Shown: positions 36,483 through 48,713 of the stretch, in pieces | How the letters are laid out: each line of letters begins with the position of its first letter | Position numbering within the stretch: position 1 is the first letter of the stretch | Assembly: GCA_037176705.1 (NCBI GenBank) | Contig: CM073908.1 | Location: 132,049,430-132,113,429, forward strand | Length of the DNA: 64,000 bases | Direction of reading: 5' to 3' | From: Molossus alvarezi | Lineage: Eukaryota > Chordata > Mammalia > Chiroptera > Molossidae | Made by a program: the position numbers and the translations under genes | Notes under the pieces: model-generated | The model's database searches: none | Told to the model about the DNA's origin: nothing | The model's input: the letters and a program-made list of their open reading frames with translations, nothing else

Positions 36483-37011
36483 AGATTTACATTTTTTTAT
36501 CTTCCTTGATAATTAGACATTTTATCATTATGCAATATTCTTCCATATCTCCTAGTAATACCTTTTCCCCTTAAAGTCCACTTTATTTTATATAGTTATA
36601 GCAGTTTTTGTATGTGCATGTGCAGAAAGGGGCATTAGTGTTTTCATAGTGTATTTTTTTATCCTTTAACTTTCAACTTTTCTATATCTTTATATTTTAG
36701 GTATATCCCTTGTAAACAATGAATAGTTTGGTTCTGTTCTTTTTTCAGTCTGAAAATGTTTTAATTTAATTGGAGATTTCAGCACTTTACATTTAAAATA
36801 GTTGTTGATACATTTGGGTGTAAATATACCATCACACATCATGCCTGAATTTCTTTTTTTTTTTTTCTTGCTTTCATTTGAATAGGATGAATTTTTTTTT
36901 TCTGTTACTTTCCTCCTTTGTTAGTTTGGTATTTGTACATTTTTACACTGCTTTAGTAGTTAGCCTATAGATTTTATAAAAAGTTTCCTTATTAAATATA
37001 GTATTAATTGA

Positions 37012-37206
37012 GCCCTGGCCACGTGGTTCAGTTAATTGGAGCATCATCCCATACACCAAAAGGTTGTAGGTTTGATTCCCAGTCAGGGCACATACCTAGG
37101 TTTTGGGTTTGATCCTTGGTTGGGGCACATACAGGAGGCCACCAATCGAAGTTTCTCTTTTTCTCTCTCCCTTCCTCTCTCTCTAAAATCAAGTTTTTTA
37201 AAAACA
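37012..37206 (+). mobile_element. VES SINE (older subtype)
   Basis: Head gccctggccacgtggttcag, ggtttgattcccagtcaggg, second block ggtttgatccttggttgggg, a short CT tract and a tctctaaaatcaag tail. It sits inside the old minus-strand L1. Confidence 0.92.
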
Positions 37207-37970
37207 TATCTTCAGATGAGGGTTCATTTTTCTTTCTTATTTTTACTTATATTTTTAAGGATATTTTCACTTGACATAAAATCCTGGATTGGCAGTCCTT
37301 CTATACTTTGAATATATCATTCCATTATATTCTGACTTAGTTTTTTTCTCTTGAGAAGTCAGTTGTATTATTATTGTTCTATTTAAAAATCATATATCTC
37401 TTTTCTCTGGATGTTTTCAATATTTTTTCATTGGTTTTGGTTTTTGCAAGTTCTACTGTGATGAACCTCAGAATCTTTTTCTTTATATTTATCCTAATTG
37501 GGTTTGGTAGTGCTTCTTGAGTACATGGATTGATGTCTTTCATCAATTTGTTGTAATTCTAAGCCAATAACTCTTCAAATACTATTTCTGCACCATTGTG
37601 TACCTTCTCTCCTTCTGGGACTCCAATTATATCTACGTAAAAAATTTTCCCGGAATCCATGTCTCTTTTATGTTATTTTCTATCCCTTTGTAGCTTCATG
37701 TTCCAATTTGGTTATTTTCTCTTGACTTATATTCCAGTTAACTAATTCTTTATTTCATAGTATCAAATCTGCTAGAAAACTCATCTGCTGAATTATTAAT
37801 TATTGTATTTTTCATTTCTAGTATTTTCCTTTGTTTTTTTCCTTAAAAATCTAATTTGCTCCTGAGATTATCTATCTTGTCTTTTATTTCCTTAAACACA
37901 CTAAGCTATTATTGTAATGTTTTTAAACCTCGCCACTTATTTATCTTTAATATTATTACAAAATAAAATT

Positions 37971-38250
37971 TCTTCTTAAATTATCTATTCTGAAGTAGTA
38001 ACTGAATGCATGCTCAATATTGATAAAATCGGTTACTTAAACCTAATCATTGAGAATATACACTCACATTACATAACAGTAGTGCTGAATAATTGCATAG
38101 GAAAATAATAACCTTTTGTCCAATCCTGCTACTCTTCATATATATATATATATGTAATCATATGTAATCATTGGGAGTTTTTACTTAGCTTAGAAGTAAT
38201 TGATATACTTAGATGTATGAAAAAATAATGTCCACTTTAGCTGGGAAATC
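37971..38250. other. Short single-copy stretch with a (TA)n run
   Basis: AT-rich, with a (ta)n run at about 38139-38152 followed by a doubled atgtaatcat. Nothing else recognised. Confidence 0.4.
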
Positions 38251-38265
38251 ACATATTTACCTTTT

Positions 38266-38825
38266 GTTTTGTTTTTATTTATTTTTTTATTGTTTAAAGT
38301 ATTACAGATGTCTCCCCTTTTCTCCCCATTGACCCCCTTCTCTCTGCTCCCACCCCCCTCCTGCTTTCCCCAAACTACTGTCTGTGTCCATTGGTTGTGC
38401 ATATATGTACATAACTTCTTTGGTTTATGTCTTCCCCACTCCCTACCTCCCACACCCCTTCCCGCTGAGGATTGTCAGTCTGTTTCCTACTTTCATGTTC
38501 TGGGTTTATTTTGATCTACAGCTTATTTTGTTCATGATATTCTATAAATAAGTGAGATCACGTGGTACTTGATTTTCTCTGAGTGGCTTATTTCACTCAG
38601 CATAATACTTTCCAGGTCCCTGTATGTTGTCTCAAATGGCAAGAGATCTTTCTTTCTTATAGCTGCATAGTATTCCATTGTGCAAATGTACCACAGCTTT
38701 TTTATCCACTCATCTACAGATGGACATTTGGGTTGTTTCTAGATCTTAGCTATTGGAAATAATGCTGCTATGAACATAGGGGTGCATATATTTTTTCTGA
38801 TTGGTGTTTCAGACTTTTTAGGATG
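38266..38825 (-). mobile_element. L1 3' fragment, 5'-truncated
   Basis: On the minus strand: the ORF2 C-terminus (actacgcagc-like region at about 38665), the stop and a 3' UTR, with the poly-A end at 38266. The target-like ttaccttt lies at 38257-38264 and again at 38826-38833. A VES sits directly at its 5' junction. Confidence 0.9.
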
Positions 38826-38835
38826 TTACCTTTCT

Positions 38836-39095
38836 TTTTTGTTTTGTTTTGTTTTTTATCCTTGCCCAAGGACATTTTTGCATTTATCTTCAGATAGAGC
38901 AGGAGGGAGAGAGGGAGGAAGAGAGAGAGAAACATCAATATGAGAGAGACACATCGAGTGGTCGCCACCCACACAACCCCAACCAGGGCCGGGGACAAAC
39001 TGCAACCAAGGTATGTGCCCTTAGTGAGAACTGAACCCAGGACTGTCTGGTCCACAAGCCAACGCTCTAACCACTGAGCAAACCAACCAGGGTGG
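38836..39095 (-). mobile_element. VES SINE, 10-bp TSD
   Basis: The minus strand runs from ccctggttggtttgctcag to a gaagataaatgcaaaaatgt tail with the ccttgggcaagg motif. TSD ttacctttct at 38826-38835 and 39100-39109. Confidence 0.94.
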
Positions 39096-39290
39096 AACAT
39101 TACCTTTCTAATTGCCCAAGAAAAATAATCATTCTCCAATTTGTTATCCTCCTCCTCCTCCACATCCTTCTTTTTTAATGTAAAAGGAAAGAGGAACTTT
39201 GGAGAGAAAGATAATAAGCAGATATTTTAAAGAGATTGCAGGTGTTGATGTTCCTCATGACAGGGTTTACTAAGCCACTAAATCCATTTG

Positions 39291-39330
<40 letters not shown>
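39291..39330. repeat. (GT)n microsatellite
   Basis: Uninterrupted gt repeats of about 38 bases. Confidence 0.97.
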
Positions 39331-39334
<4 letters not shown>

Positions 39335-39960
39335 CCCTATTTCCATTTTCCATTTCTCCAAGTTATGTAACTATTAAATCTGGCTTGCAGAACAAACATA
39401 TATTACATGCAAATCATTCAACACCAAACTGACCTCACTCTTCTTTAAACACATTTAGGAATGAGATTAGTGAAGTTAAATTAATCCCAAAGCTCTCTAT
39501 ATAAAAGGAACTTTTCTACAACTTTAGTGGGTCCATAAAATCCATGACTAAAGCACAAATTTAAAAATCAGAAGAATCTGAGTCAAAAATACTTGCAAAA
39601 TGTTAGAATTTCCAGAAAAAAATAATCTCTCTCATCCTATAGTTATATGTACACATTATTTTAAGATAAAGTATTTTGATTTAAAAATTATTTATATATT
39701 TTCATTACACTCTATTACTTCTCTTCCCATTCATTCATTGGCCTTTAATATTAATTATGATGGTTTATCTCTCTTTTATGAAAGAGATGCAAAAGTCAGT
39801 AAATTGGAAATATTGTGATCATTCCAATATTAACCATATTAGACTATTAGTGTACAATTTATGAGCTTAACCTTCATATTATTAATCAGCTTAGTATGGC
39901 TATCTACTTTGCCCGTAATTTATAAGATTAGACAACATAAAAGTATTCCTTAAAGTTACA
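39331..39960. other. Single-copy sequence, no gene recognised
   Basis: AT-rich; a 72-codon plus-strand frame has no domain. Confidence 0.4.
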
Positions 39961-39969
39961 AGTTCTTAT

Positions 39970-40245
39970 ATTACACTAAGTGAATAAGCCAATCACAAAA
40001 AGACTTTATAATTCTACTTATATGGTGTATCTGAAGTAGTCAAATTCATAGAAACATAAAGTAGAATGTGGTTACCAGGAGTTGGGGGAAGGTGGAAAGG
40101 GTGAGCTGCTGTTTAATGGAAATATAATTTCAGATTTGAAAGGTGAAAAAGTTCTGAAGAGCTGTCTCACAACAATGTGAATATACTTAACACTCTTGAA
40201 CTATTTACTTAAAAATAGTTAAGACGATACTCTGGTTTCACTTCT
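39970..40245 (+). mobile_element. Ancient L1 3' UTR fragment
   Basis: Decayed landmarks: gtgaataagccaatcacaaa, ggttaccaggagttggggg, gaatatacttaacactcttg, as in the far 3' end of old L1s. Confidence 0.7.
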
Positions 40246-41330
40246 GCCTGAATAAAACTTGTACCTTTTACCCCAAAAAAAATGGTTAGGACATTTTTCT
40301 TTAAAATGTTATAAGTTCAGCACATCAGGGATAGAATATTATAACACTAATCATGTAGGAAGGTAATTAGTCTCTCTAATGATATTCCAATCAGAATGTC
40401 ACCAAAAAATACTATTTTTAACAACAGTGAAGTAGAATTTTAAGAAACTAGGATGTCAATACTTTTTCTTATTTTCAAGCTCCCAAAGACAACTGGTAAT
40501 ATGAAGTCATTTTCCTCCAGACATTATATAGTTCAAGCAATCACTTTTCTCATTTAAAAATACACATTAAAGGTACAGTGGTAATAAGGTATGGTAAATC
40601 ACTTCTAGCCAATGTTTACAGGGGCTGCAAACAAGCCTCTAAGAATAAAACAATAGTGCCTGAATTACATGCTTTGATTTTGTGTAAGTGATAGCCAGAA
40701 AGTGTTAAGAACTAATACCTAAATCACAAGTACATAATTCAATTGATATCAAAGCTTTTTGAAAGTATATAAAAATTGGTATTATTAAAAGGCCTGCTAG
40801 AGAATGCAAATCCCTTTATAAGAAAAATATACTACTATTACTCACTTTTAACAAATTAATGCATTCTGGAAAATGGTAATAGCTTTTGTATTGGTCTTAG
40901 ATCCTTATTTTCTACTCCTCTGTATTCCTACCAGGAACTACTCTGACCAAGGTAGGAAGAAATTGAAGCATTTTAGAACATTAGAAGAAGTTTTTTATGA
41001 GAACAATAGTATTTCTGATGTGAGCTTAAGTTTCTGCTTTAAAAGACTGGCAATATAGTGAGATAACAAAAACAACCTAAATAATTTTTGCATATCCTCC
41101 AAAAAGCTATATAGCTCAACAAGAAAAAATATAAAACCACAAGTCCCGTGCTCTCATTATAACTAGAAGACAAAAAATTAAATGAAACAAATCAAATTAT
41201 CTCTAAGTAGCAAAATAAACACCAATTTCCAACATTCCTTCTTCAAGCATTTGCAGAAAGCTAAGATTAGTTAGAGAAACTGTGCAGAAGAGAGAATAGT
41301 ACAACAAAGGATCAAAGATTAAACTTAAAT
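40246..41330. other. Single-copy sequence, no gene recognised
   Basis: AT-rich; no repeat or exon supported. Confidence 0.4.
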
Positions 41331-41334
41331 CAAT

Positions 41335-42213
41335 CTCATAAAGAGAAAGTGTACACTAATTGAAAAAAAAAAAAACTGAAAGAGTCAATGTGGATAAGAA
41401 CAGTGTCTACTCTAAAATAGAAAAGCTAGGAAAGAGGACTAGGCTTACCAGATACCAAAACAGACTAAAAAGACTCTATAATTGTGGCACTGGTATTTGA
41501 ATAGATAGGCCAGTTTATAGAAAGTCCAGAAATAGACCTGAGTGCATATGAAAGTATATGATGAAGATAGTATCTCATATCACAAGGTCAAAGATAAACT
41601 TTTAAATAAATGGTGCTAAACAGCTGGGTAGCCATTGGGGGGGGCGGGCGGAGATAAAATTAGATCCATACCTCATATCTTACAAAAATAAATGAAATCC
41701 AAATGCATCAGATTTCTGAAAGTAAAAAATAAAACCATACAAGCATTAGACAAAAATATGTATGAATTCCTCTATAACTTGAAGGTAGGAAAAGGCTTTC
41801 AAACTAGTGTTCAAAATCCTGATGCAATAAAAAAAAAGTAGATAAATTTGATTTAAATTTTTCAGGCAAGAAGAATCACAAGCAAAATTCAAATATAATA
41901 AACTGGCCCAGCTGGTGTGGCTCAGTAGATTAAGCTTCATCCCATGGACTGAGAGGTCTCCGTTCAGTTCCTGGTCAGGGCACATGCCCAGGTTACAGGC
42001 TCAATCCCCAGTAGGGGGTGTGCAGGAGGCAGCTGATCAATGTTTCTCTCTCACATCAATGTTTCTATCTCTCCCTTTCTCTCTCTCTAAAGAATCAATA
42101 AAAACATATTAAAATATATATATAACAAACTGGGAGAAAATAAATTTGTAATGCAAATCACAGAAAGGAACTAGAATCACTAATATATAAAGAACTCTTA
42201 AAATTCAAAGGAG
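41335..42213 (+). mobile_element. Ancient L1 ORF2 3' part, left piece
   Basis: ORF2 landmarks after the reverse transcriptase: cagataccaaaacagactaa, a decayed gaccagtggaacagaata equivalent near 41500, aaataaatggtgctaaacagc, and ggcaagaagaatcacaagc. A VES interrupts it at 41.9 kb. It stops at tcttaaaattcaaag where another L1 begins, and appears to resume at about 47.08 kb. Confidence 0.75.
41907..42121 (+). mobile_element. VES SINE (older subtype), TSD
   Basis: Head cccagctggtgtggctcag, ttcagttcctggtcaggg, a second block with gctcaatccccagt, a CT tract and a tctaaagaatcaataaaaac tail. Flanks ataataaactgg / ataacaaactgg match at 11 of 12 positions. Confidence 0.93.
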
Positions 42214-44879
42214 TATGTTCAAGGATGGCATCAGCAAGATGGAAGAATAGAAAAGCCTGGACCTTCTCTCTACCAATGGGTACACTGATTCAACAACAAT
42301 ACATGAAAAAAATTCCTTTGTGAGAAAGCCAGAAACTAACTGAGGCTCCTGCACTCTGAGAAGGTGCAAAATCAGCCACATTGAAGCAGGCAAGAAAAGT
42401 CAAGACACCCTATCACCATAATCCCTATTTCTGCCACACTGCCATATGATTGGAAGGAGACTCCCAGCTCCTAGCTTCTCCCTAGGGATGGAAAGAATTA
42501 GACCACACATCCAACAATCCAACTTATCTGAGGGCTTTTCAAGAGACTGGCTTCTGTCACACCTATCTCAAAGCACTGACAGAACCTGGTATACTCCAAA
42601 TGCTAGAGATGGTGGTTTTAACTAGCACACAACCAACCTCCATAGCCTCTCCCCCTTCTCCCTGAGAAAGAAAAGAGTTGAATTGCACATCCAAAGTTCT
42701 AATTTTTGGGGGGGCTGCCCAACAGACTGTCTAGCCTGTCTTGGAGTGCTCATGGCACTCCATATATTATAAACACATGGGAGTAACTAAGAACAAAGAT
42801 AGTACTTTGGATTAGCATGAAAGTTTGAGAGCCCCTCTCCCCCTGAATCTCTAGCTGAAATTGTTAGTAAGGGTCTTCTCCTGTATGAAGTAAGTCCTTA
42901 AAAACTGGGAGAGGTGGATGTTTTTTCTAATATGCAAAAACCAACACAAATTGGCAAGGAAAACGAAGAAACAAGGAATGATTTCCCAAACAAAGAAACA
43001 AAGCAACCCTCCAAAACCTGACCATAATGACATAGAAATATATGATATACTTGACAGAAAATTCAAAATAACCATCATAAAGATGCTCTCTGAGGTCAGG
43101 ACAACAATGCATGAACAAAGTGAGAATTTCAACAAAGACAGCAAAAGAGAAAAACAGGAACAAAAGAACTACAAAACAGATAGAAAATAATTAACAAAAT
43201 AGCAATAGTAAATTGTTCCCTCAACAATCACTTCAAATGTAAATGGATTAAAATCCACAATCAAGACACATAGAGTGGTTTAAAGGACTAAAACATATCC
43301 ATCTATATGCTGTCTACAAGAGATTCACTTTAGATTTAAGGATGCATTGGCTAAAAGTGCAGGTATGGAAAAGATAACCCATGCAAATTGTAACCAAATT
43401 CAGCACAGGTGGCTATATTATATCAGAAAAAATAAACTTTTAAGTCAAAACTGACACAAGAAACAAAGTAGGTCATTAATATAATGATAAAAGGTCAATT
43501 CACCAGTAATATATAAAAATTATAAATTTATATGCACCTAATGTTAGAGGACCTAAATATATAAAGCAAACACTGACAGAACTGAAGGAAGAAATAGAGT
43601 GCTACAATGATAGTAGGAGAATTCAATACTCCCCTTTCAATAATGAATAGAACATCCAGACAGAAGATAAACAAGGAAACAGAGAACTTGAACAAAACTA
43701 AGAATCAAATGAACCTAACAGATATATTCAGAATATGCATCCCAACAGCAGTAGAATATACACTCTTCTTAAGTACACATGGAACATTCTCCAGGACAGA
43801 GCATACATTAGATCAAAAAACAAATCTTAACAAATTCAAAAATACTAAAATCATACCAAGTATCCTTTTCAAGCACAATGGAATGAACTGAACATAAATA
43901 ATAGAAGGAAAAATGGAAAATTCACAAGTATGTGGAAATTAAAGGGCACAATCTTGAACAACCAATGAGTCAAAGAATAAATCAAAAGGGAAATTAGAAA
44001 ATATCTTGAGACAAACAAAAACACAACATACCAAAACATATGGGATGCAGTGAAAGCAGTACTAAGAGGGACATTTATAGCAATAAATGTCTACATTATA
44101 AAATAAGAAAGATTTCAAATAAACAATCTAACTTTATACTTCAAGGAAGTAGAAAAAGAAGAACAAACTAAGTCTAATGTTATCAGATGAAAGGAAATAA
44201 TAAAGATTTGAGTAGAAATAAACAAAACATAGATTAGAAAAAAATCAACAAAACTAAATTGGCTTTTGAAAATACAAAAAAAAAAAACATGACAGAACTA
44301 TATCTAGATTAAGAGGAAAAAATGACTCAAAAAATAACAAATAACAAAGGAGACATTACAACTGGTGCCACAAAAATTAAAAGATCAAAAGAGACTACTA
44401 GGAATAATTACATGCTAATAAATTCAATAATCCAGAAAATTGAATAAATTCCCAGAAAAAATAAACTTATTAAGACTGAATCATGAAGAAACAAAATGAA
44501 GAATAAAAATCACATGACCATCTCAATAGTTGCATAAAAGCCTTTGACAAAATTCAATATTATTTCATGATAAAAACTCTCACAAACTATGAGTTAAAGG
44601 AAATCACCTCAACATAATAAAGACCATATATGAAAACCATACAGCAAACATCATACTTAACAGTGAAAAACTGAGAGCTTTTCCTCTAAGATCTGGAACA
44701 AGGCAAGGATGTTAGGTCTTTCTACGTCTATCCTACACAGTACTGAAAGTCTTAGCAAGACCAAGTAGACAAGGAAAAGAAATAAAAGACATCCAAGTAA
44801 GAAAGAAAAAAGTAAAATTATCTGTATTTGCAGATGACAAGATTTTGTATATAGGAAAAAACCCTAAAGACTTCACCAA

Positions 44880-44912
44880 AAATGAATGAATGAATGAATG
44901 AATGAATGAATA
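44880..44912. repeat. (AATG)n microsatellite in L1
   Basis: Eight or so aatg units expanded within the ORF2 remnant, just after the FADD-equivalent region. Confidence 0.9.
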
Positions 44913-45632
44913 AAACTAATCAGTGCATTCAGTAAAGTTGCAAGATATAAAATTAATATACAAAATTCAATTGTATTTCTAAACACTAATAATAAACTAT
45001 CCGAATCGGAAATTAAGGAAACAATCCCATTTAAAATAGCATCAGAAAAATAAATGCTTAGAAATTAACTTCACCAAGGAGGTGAAAATATTGTGCACTG
45101 AAAACTAAAAATCACTGATGAAATAAAGAAGAAACAAATGAAAATATATTCCCTGCTCATAGATGAGAAGACTTAGTATTGTTCAAAATGTCTATACTAC
45201 CCAAAGCAATCTACAGATTCAATGCAACCCCTATCAAAATCCCAATGACAGTTTTACAGAAACAGAATAAAACAAAGGACCACAATTCACAATTCATAAT
45301 TCACAAAGGACCTCAATATCCAAAACAATCTTGAGAAAAAAGAACAAAGCTGGAAGCCTCATACTTAATTTCAAAATATCTTACACAGTTATAGTAATTA
45401 AAACAGCATTGAACTACCATACAGACAGACATATAGACCAACGGAACAGAATAGAAAGCCCAGAAATAAATCCACACATATACAATCAAATGATTTCTGG
45501 CAAGGGTGTCCAAACTACACAACGGGGAAAAGAGAACCTCTTCAACAAATGGTGTGAAAAACACTGAATATCCACATGCAGGAGAATGAGATTGGACTCC
45601 TATCACGCACCATATAAAAAAAATCAACTCAA

Positions 45633-45874
45633 GCCCTGGCTGGTCTTGCTCAGTGGTTAGAGCGTCAGCCCATGGAACAATGAGTCAGGGGTTCAATTTT
45701 GGTCAAGGGCGCGTACCTTGGTTGTAGTTCATCCTCAACCCTGGTTGAGGTCGCGCAGGTAGCCACCAGTCGATGTGTCCCTCTCACATCAATGTTTTTC
45801 TCTCTCCCTTTCTCTTCCTCCCTCCCACTCTATCTGAAGAGAAATGGGAAAATATCCTCTGGTGAGGATTTTTT
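45633..45874 (+). mobile_element. VES SINE inside old L1, TSD
   Basis: Head gccctggctggtcttgctcag; B-box region ggttcaattttgg is decayed; tail gaagagaaatgggaaaatat. Flanks aaatcaactcaa and aaatcaactgaa (45621-45632; 45877-45888) differ at one base. Confidence 0.94.
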
Positions 45875-47079
45875 AAAAATCAACTGAAAATAAATTACAG
45901 ACTTAAACATAAGACCTGAAACTATAAGACTCCTTAGAAGAAAACAGGAGCAAAGCTTCATGACACTGGTCTTGGCAATAATTTCTTGGATATTACACCT
46001 AAAGCACAGGCAACAAAAGCAAAAACAGGCAAGTGGGACTATATCAAACTAAGAAAAAAAAATTCTTCACAGCAAAGAAAGTAATCAGTAGCATGAAAAG
46101 GCAACCTATGGAATGGGAAAATATTTGCAAACCATATATCAGATAAGAGGTGAATATCCAAAATATATCAGGAGCCCCTGCTATTCAATAGCAAAAAATA
46201 ATATAAAATAATCCAATTTAAAAATGGGTAAAGACTTGAATAATTCTCCAGAGATGCCATACAAATGCCAACACATATGTGAATAGGTGCTCAACATCAC
46301 TAATCATCAGGGAAATGTAAATCAAAACCACAATTGTATATCACTTCACATCTGTTAGAATGGCTATTATCAAAAAGATAAGAGATAAGTGTTGGTGAAG
46401 ATGTGGGAAAAGGGAAACCCTTGTACATTGTTGGTGGGAATATAAATTGGTACAGTTATTATGGAAAACAATATGGAAGTTCCTTTAAAAAATTAAAAAT
46501 AGAACTACCATATGGTCCAGCAATCCTACTTCTGGGTGTATATCCAAAGGAAAATAGCATTTCAAAGAGATATCTGCACTGTTGTGTTTATTGCATCATT
46601 ATTCACAATAGTCAAGACATGAAAACAATCTAAGTGTCTGTTGATGAATGAATGGATGTATAATGGAATATTATTCAGCCTTTAAGAAGGAAATCATAGC
46701 AACATTGGTGAGCCTGGAGAAAATTACGCTAAGTGAAATGAGCCAGACACAGAAAGACAAATACTGCATGATTTCACTTTTATATAGAATCTAAGTTAAC
46801 CTCATAAAAGCAGAGAGTAGAATGGTGGTTGCCAGGGGCAGGGGATGGGGGAAATGAGTATAGAGTTTCAGTTATGCAAAATGAGTAAATTCTAGACATC
46901 TGCTGCCACACAACATTCTGCCCCTAGTTAACAATACTATATTGTATACTTCAAAATTTGTTAAAAGGGTGCATCTCTTGTAAATATTCTTTAAAAAAAA
47001 TTTAAGACAAGCAATGTTCCAGGGAGGTTATCAATCAACCTGAATCCTAGATTAAGGACAATGTGGAGTAAAACTCCAA

Positions 47080-47370
47080 CCCTTAATAGAGAAGTAGCAT
47101 ACATGAGAAATAACACTTTGATATTTAAAGTTTTTAAAAATCAAGGAAAAAGAGACCAAAAACTCTATGGAAAAAATGAGCCAAAAATAAGAGATGGTTC
47201 CATAAAAAAGATACAAAAAAATGCCCTTAAATATATGACAAGATGTTTAACATCATTCAAACTGAGAGAAAAGCAAATTAAACCTATATCATTTCTCACT
47301 TAGTAGATTAACCAAATCAAATCAAACTAAAACCGCTTTGTAACACATCCTGTTGAGGCTGCAAGGAAAC
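47080..47370 (+). mobile_element. Ancient L1 ORF2 fragment, likely right piece
   Basis: Landmarks agatgtttaacatcattcaa, gagaaaagcaaattaaacc and a decayed ctatatcatttctcactta follow the segment where the 41.3-42.2 kb element stopped, consistent with one old L1 split by the L1 at 42.2-47.0 kb. Confidence 0.6.
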
Positions 47371-47389
47371 AGACCTCATTTTTCCAAGG

Positions 47390-47625
47390 CTAGACTCCTC
47401 TTTGTCTTTTAGGTGTCAACTCTGATGTCACATCTTCAGAGTGACTTTCCTTGATCACCCAATCCAAAGAATCTGAAAATGTCTTTTTTTAATTGCTTAC
47501 TTGTTTAGTATTTCTTGCCTCTACCCTAGAAAATAAACTCACTGAAGGAAAGGACCTTTTCAGTCTTAAACACTACATCCCATAATAAATGTTCAACAAT
47601 CATGCATTGAAGGAATGCATGATAC
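47390..47625 (+). repeat. L2 LINE 3' fragment
   Basis: L2 3' order: ttccttgatcacccaatcc, tttcttgcctctaccctagaa, aactcactgaaggaaagg, and an end like aataaatgttcaacaatcatg. Confidence 0.65.
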
Positions 47626-48710
47626 CTAAAGGTTAAAAAAAAAAAAAACTCTTCAGAGAAAAAATATATCTAAGATATGATAACTTTAGAAGATGGTATT
47701 TATAAATTCTAAAAATATGGATCCTCCTAGAATTCTAAGAGACTCAGCATTTCTTATCAGCATTTCTTAAGACATAAAAATATCTTCTTAAGAAAAAAAA
47801 ATAGCAGGAGTAAAATTCCAGTTTCTATAGGTTAACTTTAACATTTTTGTTTTAACTTACAATTACTTTTTCTCACAAAGTGGTCATGATATATTCTAAG
47901 TATAAGCCTTGAGAAGTACGTATCACTGCATCTTGAGAAAACATATAGCAAGATTTTCTCTGGGTGGTGAAATTATAGATTTTTGTTTTGTTTTTTCTTT
48001 GAGAGTTTTGCATTGAGCATGAATTATTTTTGCAATTAGAAAAAGGCAATAAATGTTATGTTTTAAAGGAAAATATATAAGTATAGTTCAGGAAGAAACA
48101 AGAAGGACAGTTTTTGATGTGAATACATTTCACCCCAAACAGTCTACCAGCCCAAGAAGCATAATTGGGAAGAAAAGGACAGCTCTTTGCTTTTCAGCTG
48201 TTCAATTCAATTCGTTTTTGTTTTTGTTTTTAATATTTTCTCCCAAATGCTGAAACCGGTATTCCTAAGCCTTAAAAAAAAAATGTTGATGTAGGTGAGT
48301 CATAACAACTGAAATCTGGCTGGACAAGCATAAAATCTAAGTGTATTAAAACATAAACACTTTTGAATATATACTACAGACTGATATTATCTAAGCTGGC
48401 AGAATCAAGTTTGCAACTTGAGTACTTGTTACAAACACAAATTCCTGGGTTCCATCACAAAATTCCCATCAAAATCTCGAACATCAGTCTTGTTTGGGAA
48501 ACATGAGGCTAGAACTTAGGTTAAGCTTGCTCCTAGTCATGATGCATCACAGGAATCCTTGGAGGTTGACTTTTTTTAAAGAGAGCTTTTATTTTTCTCT
48601 AAATGTAGTGCTCTTTCATCACGGCATAGCCCCATACTTACGATCAAATGGCATTAGCACAGCCAATGCCAAAAAACACACACACACACACATATAAAAA
48701 TAAAGGCTCT
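47626..48710. other. Single-copy sequence, no gene recognised
   Basis: No repeat or exon supported; a short (ca)n lies at about 48676-48692, next to the start of the following L1. Confidence 0.4.
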
Positions 48711-48713
48711 GCT

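Larger units (their letters stand above)
36165..37970 (-). mobile_element. Ancient L1 5' half (minus strand)
   Basis: On the minus strand it holds decayed endonuclease-region and upstream L1 sequence: the complement of catttacaagggatatacc (where functional copies encode the QETH region), then an upstream segment seen on plus as ctctccttctgggactccaa and tctgctgaattattaatta. Two VES copies interrupt it. No intact frame. Confidence 0.65.
42216..47005 (+). mobile_element. Old L1 with 5' UTR, short ORF1 remnant, full-span ORF2
   Basis: Starts with a 5' UTR (aagatggaagaatagaaaagc), keeps about 90 codons of an ORF1-like coiled-coil-type frame (42918-43190), then enters ORF2 at about 43205 (tcacttcaaatgtaaatgg). 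Endonuclease (43.25-43.95 kb), reverse transcriptase (44.5-45.2 kb, motif B region near 44700 and FADD at about 44830) and C-terminus follow, ending in a 3' UTR. Frames are broken at many places. The RNA-binding half of ORF1 is missing. It splits an older L1. Confidence 0.8.
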
